A model generated the notes under the pieces. That model was not told where the DNA came from, did not search any database, and worked only from the letters and a program-made list of their open reading frames with translations. Shown piece by piece: positions 61,840 through 64,000 of a DNA stretch of 64,000 bases (within the stretch, counting starts at the first letter, position 1; each line of letters begins with the position of its first letter). This DNA is from Albula goreensis (lineage: Eukaryota; Chordata; Actinopteri; Albuliformes; Albulidae), in assembly GCA_022829145.1 (NCBI GenBank), contig CM040746.1:23981332-24045331 (forward strand), read 5' to 3'. Made by a program: the position numbers and the translations under genes.

Positions 61840-62420
61840 GCAGAGTGCAGAAGGATAGAGGCAGTTCAGCCATTTTAGATCTGTCTGTAAAAAGCTTTAT
61901 TTTTTCAAGGAAAGCGACATTTAGCAGGCAAAGGGGCACACCATTTCCTCTGCCCGCTGTAATTGGTAGTAATGCTCTCATTGGCAACTGGGCTTCTGTT
62001 GCTAGGCAACCTTTTTTAAGCTTTCAATTTACAAGCCATTCAACAAATATATTTTATACAGGGTTTTTACAGCACATAAATGAAAGACAGCACACTGTTT
62101 GTCAAACACTGTTTGATTTTTCATTTAATTTACCCACATTACTGAAGTCAATAACCAAATTGTGGGAGGAATGTGTGTAAATAAAAAGATGTCAGTTTCT
62201 GTGCTTGTTAAGACGTTAAGCCAGCACAGCAAGTACTAATGTAAACTGCAGAAATGGACATGATTTGGCCATTTTTTTCCGCTCTGGAACAAATGCTTTT
62301 ATTTTGTTGATGGAAAGACTGCTGCGACCTCACAAACAAACACAAAGCACATTTTTGTGGAGGGCTGAGCTGCTGCAAACATTGATTAAGCATGAAAAAA
62401 TATGGTTAATTATTTATGTC
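61840..62420. promoter_or_regulatory. Candidate regulatory block with an RFX X-box
   Basis: It contains the near-palindrome GTTGCTAGGCAAC at 61998-62010, a close match to the X-box bound by RFX transcription factors (GTNRCC-N0-3-RGYAAC). Other binding-site-like words are 'ctgtaattggtagtaatg', 'tgattaagcatg' and 'ggttaattattt'. The frame at 61845-62180 has no domain. RFX sites mark ciliary gene promoters and neural or endocrine enhancers, but no promoter is evident here. Confidence 0.28.
61998..62010. promoter_or_regulatory. RFX X-box motif
   Basis: GTTGCTAGGCAAC: two inverted half sites with a one-base spacer. This is one of the strongest sequence-level transcription-factor matches in the window. 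Confidence 0.5.
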
Positions 62421-63410
62421 TCTTAGTGTGGGAGAGTTGTCAGAATATGGTGATGGTGTTGAATTATGAATTTGAAAGACGGGGTAAATTTTAGTATATT
62501 CACAAGGCACTTACTCTGCTGTGAAACAGCAGGAGAACCATGATTGAATGTTCAGCAGTATTGCACTTCTGTAGTTTTTAGACAAAGGACTCTGATGTAT
62601 TTTGATCTCTCTGTAAGACCACAGTAACAAATCCCTGAACTCATAGCACCTTTGCAGAACTTCTCACAAAAGCCAGCTTTGAAAGGTTCCAGCCGGGGCT
62701 GAGACGAGAGGGATCACTACTCATCCCTTACACAATGTTGTAGCATATCCATGCTTGCTCCTCCTGCAGTATTTTAATGTGTCCATGCTACACTGTTACA
62801 TAGATCTTCACTTATTTTCTACTCAGTGCTATAGTTATCTCTAGTGACAGTGCTGTAGTGTATCTATACTCCTTTAAATGGGAATGTAGCAAATCCTTGC
62901 TTTTCTCTACTCAGCATGCACTACAGTAGAGTCTTTTACCCACCTCTATGGGTTGGTTTTTGCTCACAATCGACAGTGTGCCTCTAGGCAGGTCACCGGA
63001 ACTATACAACTCAATAAGTTATTAATACTTAATGTCAGCGCCCTGTGCATTATTTAACAATAATGATAACGTCTGTTCCATTATAGATTAAAGGACTTTG
63101 GCTGTTTCTATCCACGTATTTCAAAAACCTGAAAATACAGCTGACACAAACGATGGAAACCAGGAGTAACAGGGAAGGAGGGGCAGGTGATTATATGTGT
63201 GCCTGGTGGGTGGAGTACTGCCGGCCTTGTTCATGCGTCATGAATTGGCTGAAATATTCCCCCTTTCAGAGTTATGATGAGCTCAGTTATGGTATGGTTT
63301 GAAACAAAGTTCACAACACTTGGCATTGCATCTCTTCACACTCCTTGTACACAGTTGTGCCGATGAGTGCCATTATGGAATCTTTCACTCAAGACTAGAT
63401 GATATTACTG
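62421..63410. other. Intergenic DNA with a possible decayed minisatellite
   Basis: Between about 62730 and 62960, variants of 'gtagtgtatctatactcct' and 'ctactcagtgctatag' recur imperfectly. This could be the remnant of a tandem array. Nothing else recognised. Confidence 0.35.
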
Positions 63411-63466
63411 TGTAGACTGTATACATGTACCACACGTATACTTGTGGTACATGTATACAGTCTACA
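63411..63466. repeat. Large perfect hairpin (24-bp arms, 8-nt loop)
   Basis: The left arm 63411-63434 (starts 'tgtagactgtatacatg') is the exact reverse complement of the right arm 63443-63466. The spacer is 'cgtatact'. It is followed at once by a third partial copy of the arm and a 12-bp palindrome, catgtatacatg (63480-63491). The arms are not simple dinucleotide repeat. No transposon body or target duplication is visible. Confidence 0.92.
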
Positions 63467-64000
63467 TGTACATGTACCACATGTATACATGGTATAAACA
63501 TGTTACTACATAATATTCTGTAAACTCAGCTGTCTGTGCATGCTTTAAATAAGAAGACCGACAAACTTCCATTTCCCCAGAGATAATGCTCTGTATTTGT
63601 GATCTGAAGCTTACATTTTCAGGATATGTCCTCAAATTTGGTGGCAAATGTAAAATCTTCAAAGCAAAATGTAATGCATTTTAACACACTGAAGAAAAGC
63701 AGCATTCTCAGAAAATAAAAGGAAAAAATGGATAATGTTATTGCACAAAACAGCACACCACTCTAATTATATATGAGTTAGGAGAAGGGGGTGGGTGGGG
63801 TGAGGTCTTGTAGACTCAACATTGAAAGCTTTGAAGAGAGAGCCTGGCTTGAATTCTGGCTTGAGGTTGTTTTAAGGTTAGGCTTGTTGTGCTATAGCTA
63901 TTTAGCTTTTATCCAAGCTTGACTATAATTTGGGGTACTGCTGTTGCACTGCTGAACATTTGAATCAGGTGCATACCGATATCTTTAGAAGAAATGTAGG
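63467..64000. other. Intergenic DNA to window end
   Basis: After the palindromic cluster the sequence is AT-rich. A G-rich run (G5-T-G3-T-G4) lies at about 63787-63801, which falls short of a full four-tract quadruplex. No gene seen. Confidence 0.6.

Noticed and set aside
1-64000. CRISPR array, operon, prophage or bacterial-type genes
   Set aside because: No regularly spaced direct repeats with unique spacers, no dense coding and no ribosome-binding sites. The window is vertebrate-type DNA.
1-64000. rRNA, tRNA or known microRNA genes
   Set aside because: No intact tRNA fold, no rRNA signature, and none of the conserved microRNA mature sequences I could recall was seen on either strand.

Overview
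This 64 kb window looks like intergenic, gene-desert DNA from a vertebrate nuclear genome, most likely a ray-finned fish. It is AT-rich, CpG-poor and full of long di-, tri- and tetranucleotide microsatellites. No reading frame exceeds about 133 codons. None of the longer frames shows a recognisable host-gene domain, a plausible exon chain or a clear promoter and terminator. The fish assignment rests on interspersed repeats that I recognise from memory of teleost genomes: a tRNA-derived SINE whose body contains 'gggctctttgctgcatgtc' and whose tail is 'AAATAAAG...', a second tRNA-like SINE, a degraded Tc1/mariner transposase, fragments of other teleost repeats, and a family that looks like PIF/Harbinger. 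I cannot name the species or the neighbouring genes.

Layout. 1-8.4 kb: mostly unique AT-rich DNA, with a possible G-quadruplex near 200, a pyrimidine-rich tract at 2.1-3.5 kb, a tRNA-SINE at 5.15 kb and a tetranucleotide array at 8.38 kb. 8.4-22.7 kb: unique DNA with a perfect 15-bp hairpin (12.3 kb), CA (13.0 kb) and CT (18.2 kb) arrays, a second SINE (19.5 kb) and a 157-bp TA array (22.5 kb). 23.7-25.2 kb: a block with the texture of conserved non-coding DNA. 26.2-28.5 kb: an A-rich interspersed repeat, then a decayed Tc1/mariner transposase. 29-36 kb: unique DNA, CA and AAT arrays, a CTCF-like site and a diverged SINE-like fragment.

36.6-41.0 kb: a mobile-element cluster. It holds two diverged copies of one element (36.9 and 40.6 kb). 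On the minus strand both preserve the start of a small protein whose motif resembles the Myb/SANT-like accessory protein of Harbinger transposons. A third, internally shortened relative and a fourth fragment lie in the opposite orientation at 53.4-53.9 kb. 42-50 kb: CA/GT arrays, a hairpin, candidate regulatory sequence at 43.6-43.9 kb and a CpG-richer patch at 46.2-46.5 kb. 51.4-52.0 kb: a GC-rich patch. 57.6-62.4 kb: several blocks that could be developmental enhancers, including a palindromic homeodomain-type site and a strong RFX X-box. The window ends with a 24-bp perfect-arm hairpin at 63.4 kb.

Nothing here works as an operon or pathway. The only protein-coding traces are transposon relics. 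Any function of the window is probably cis-regulatory and can only be tested by cross-species alignment or chromatin data. I found no convincing novel system. The best leads are the Harbinger-like family with its deletion derivative, and the large hairpin at 63.4 kb.
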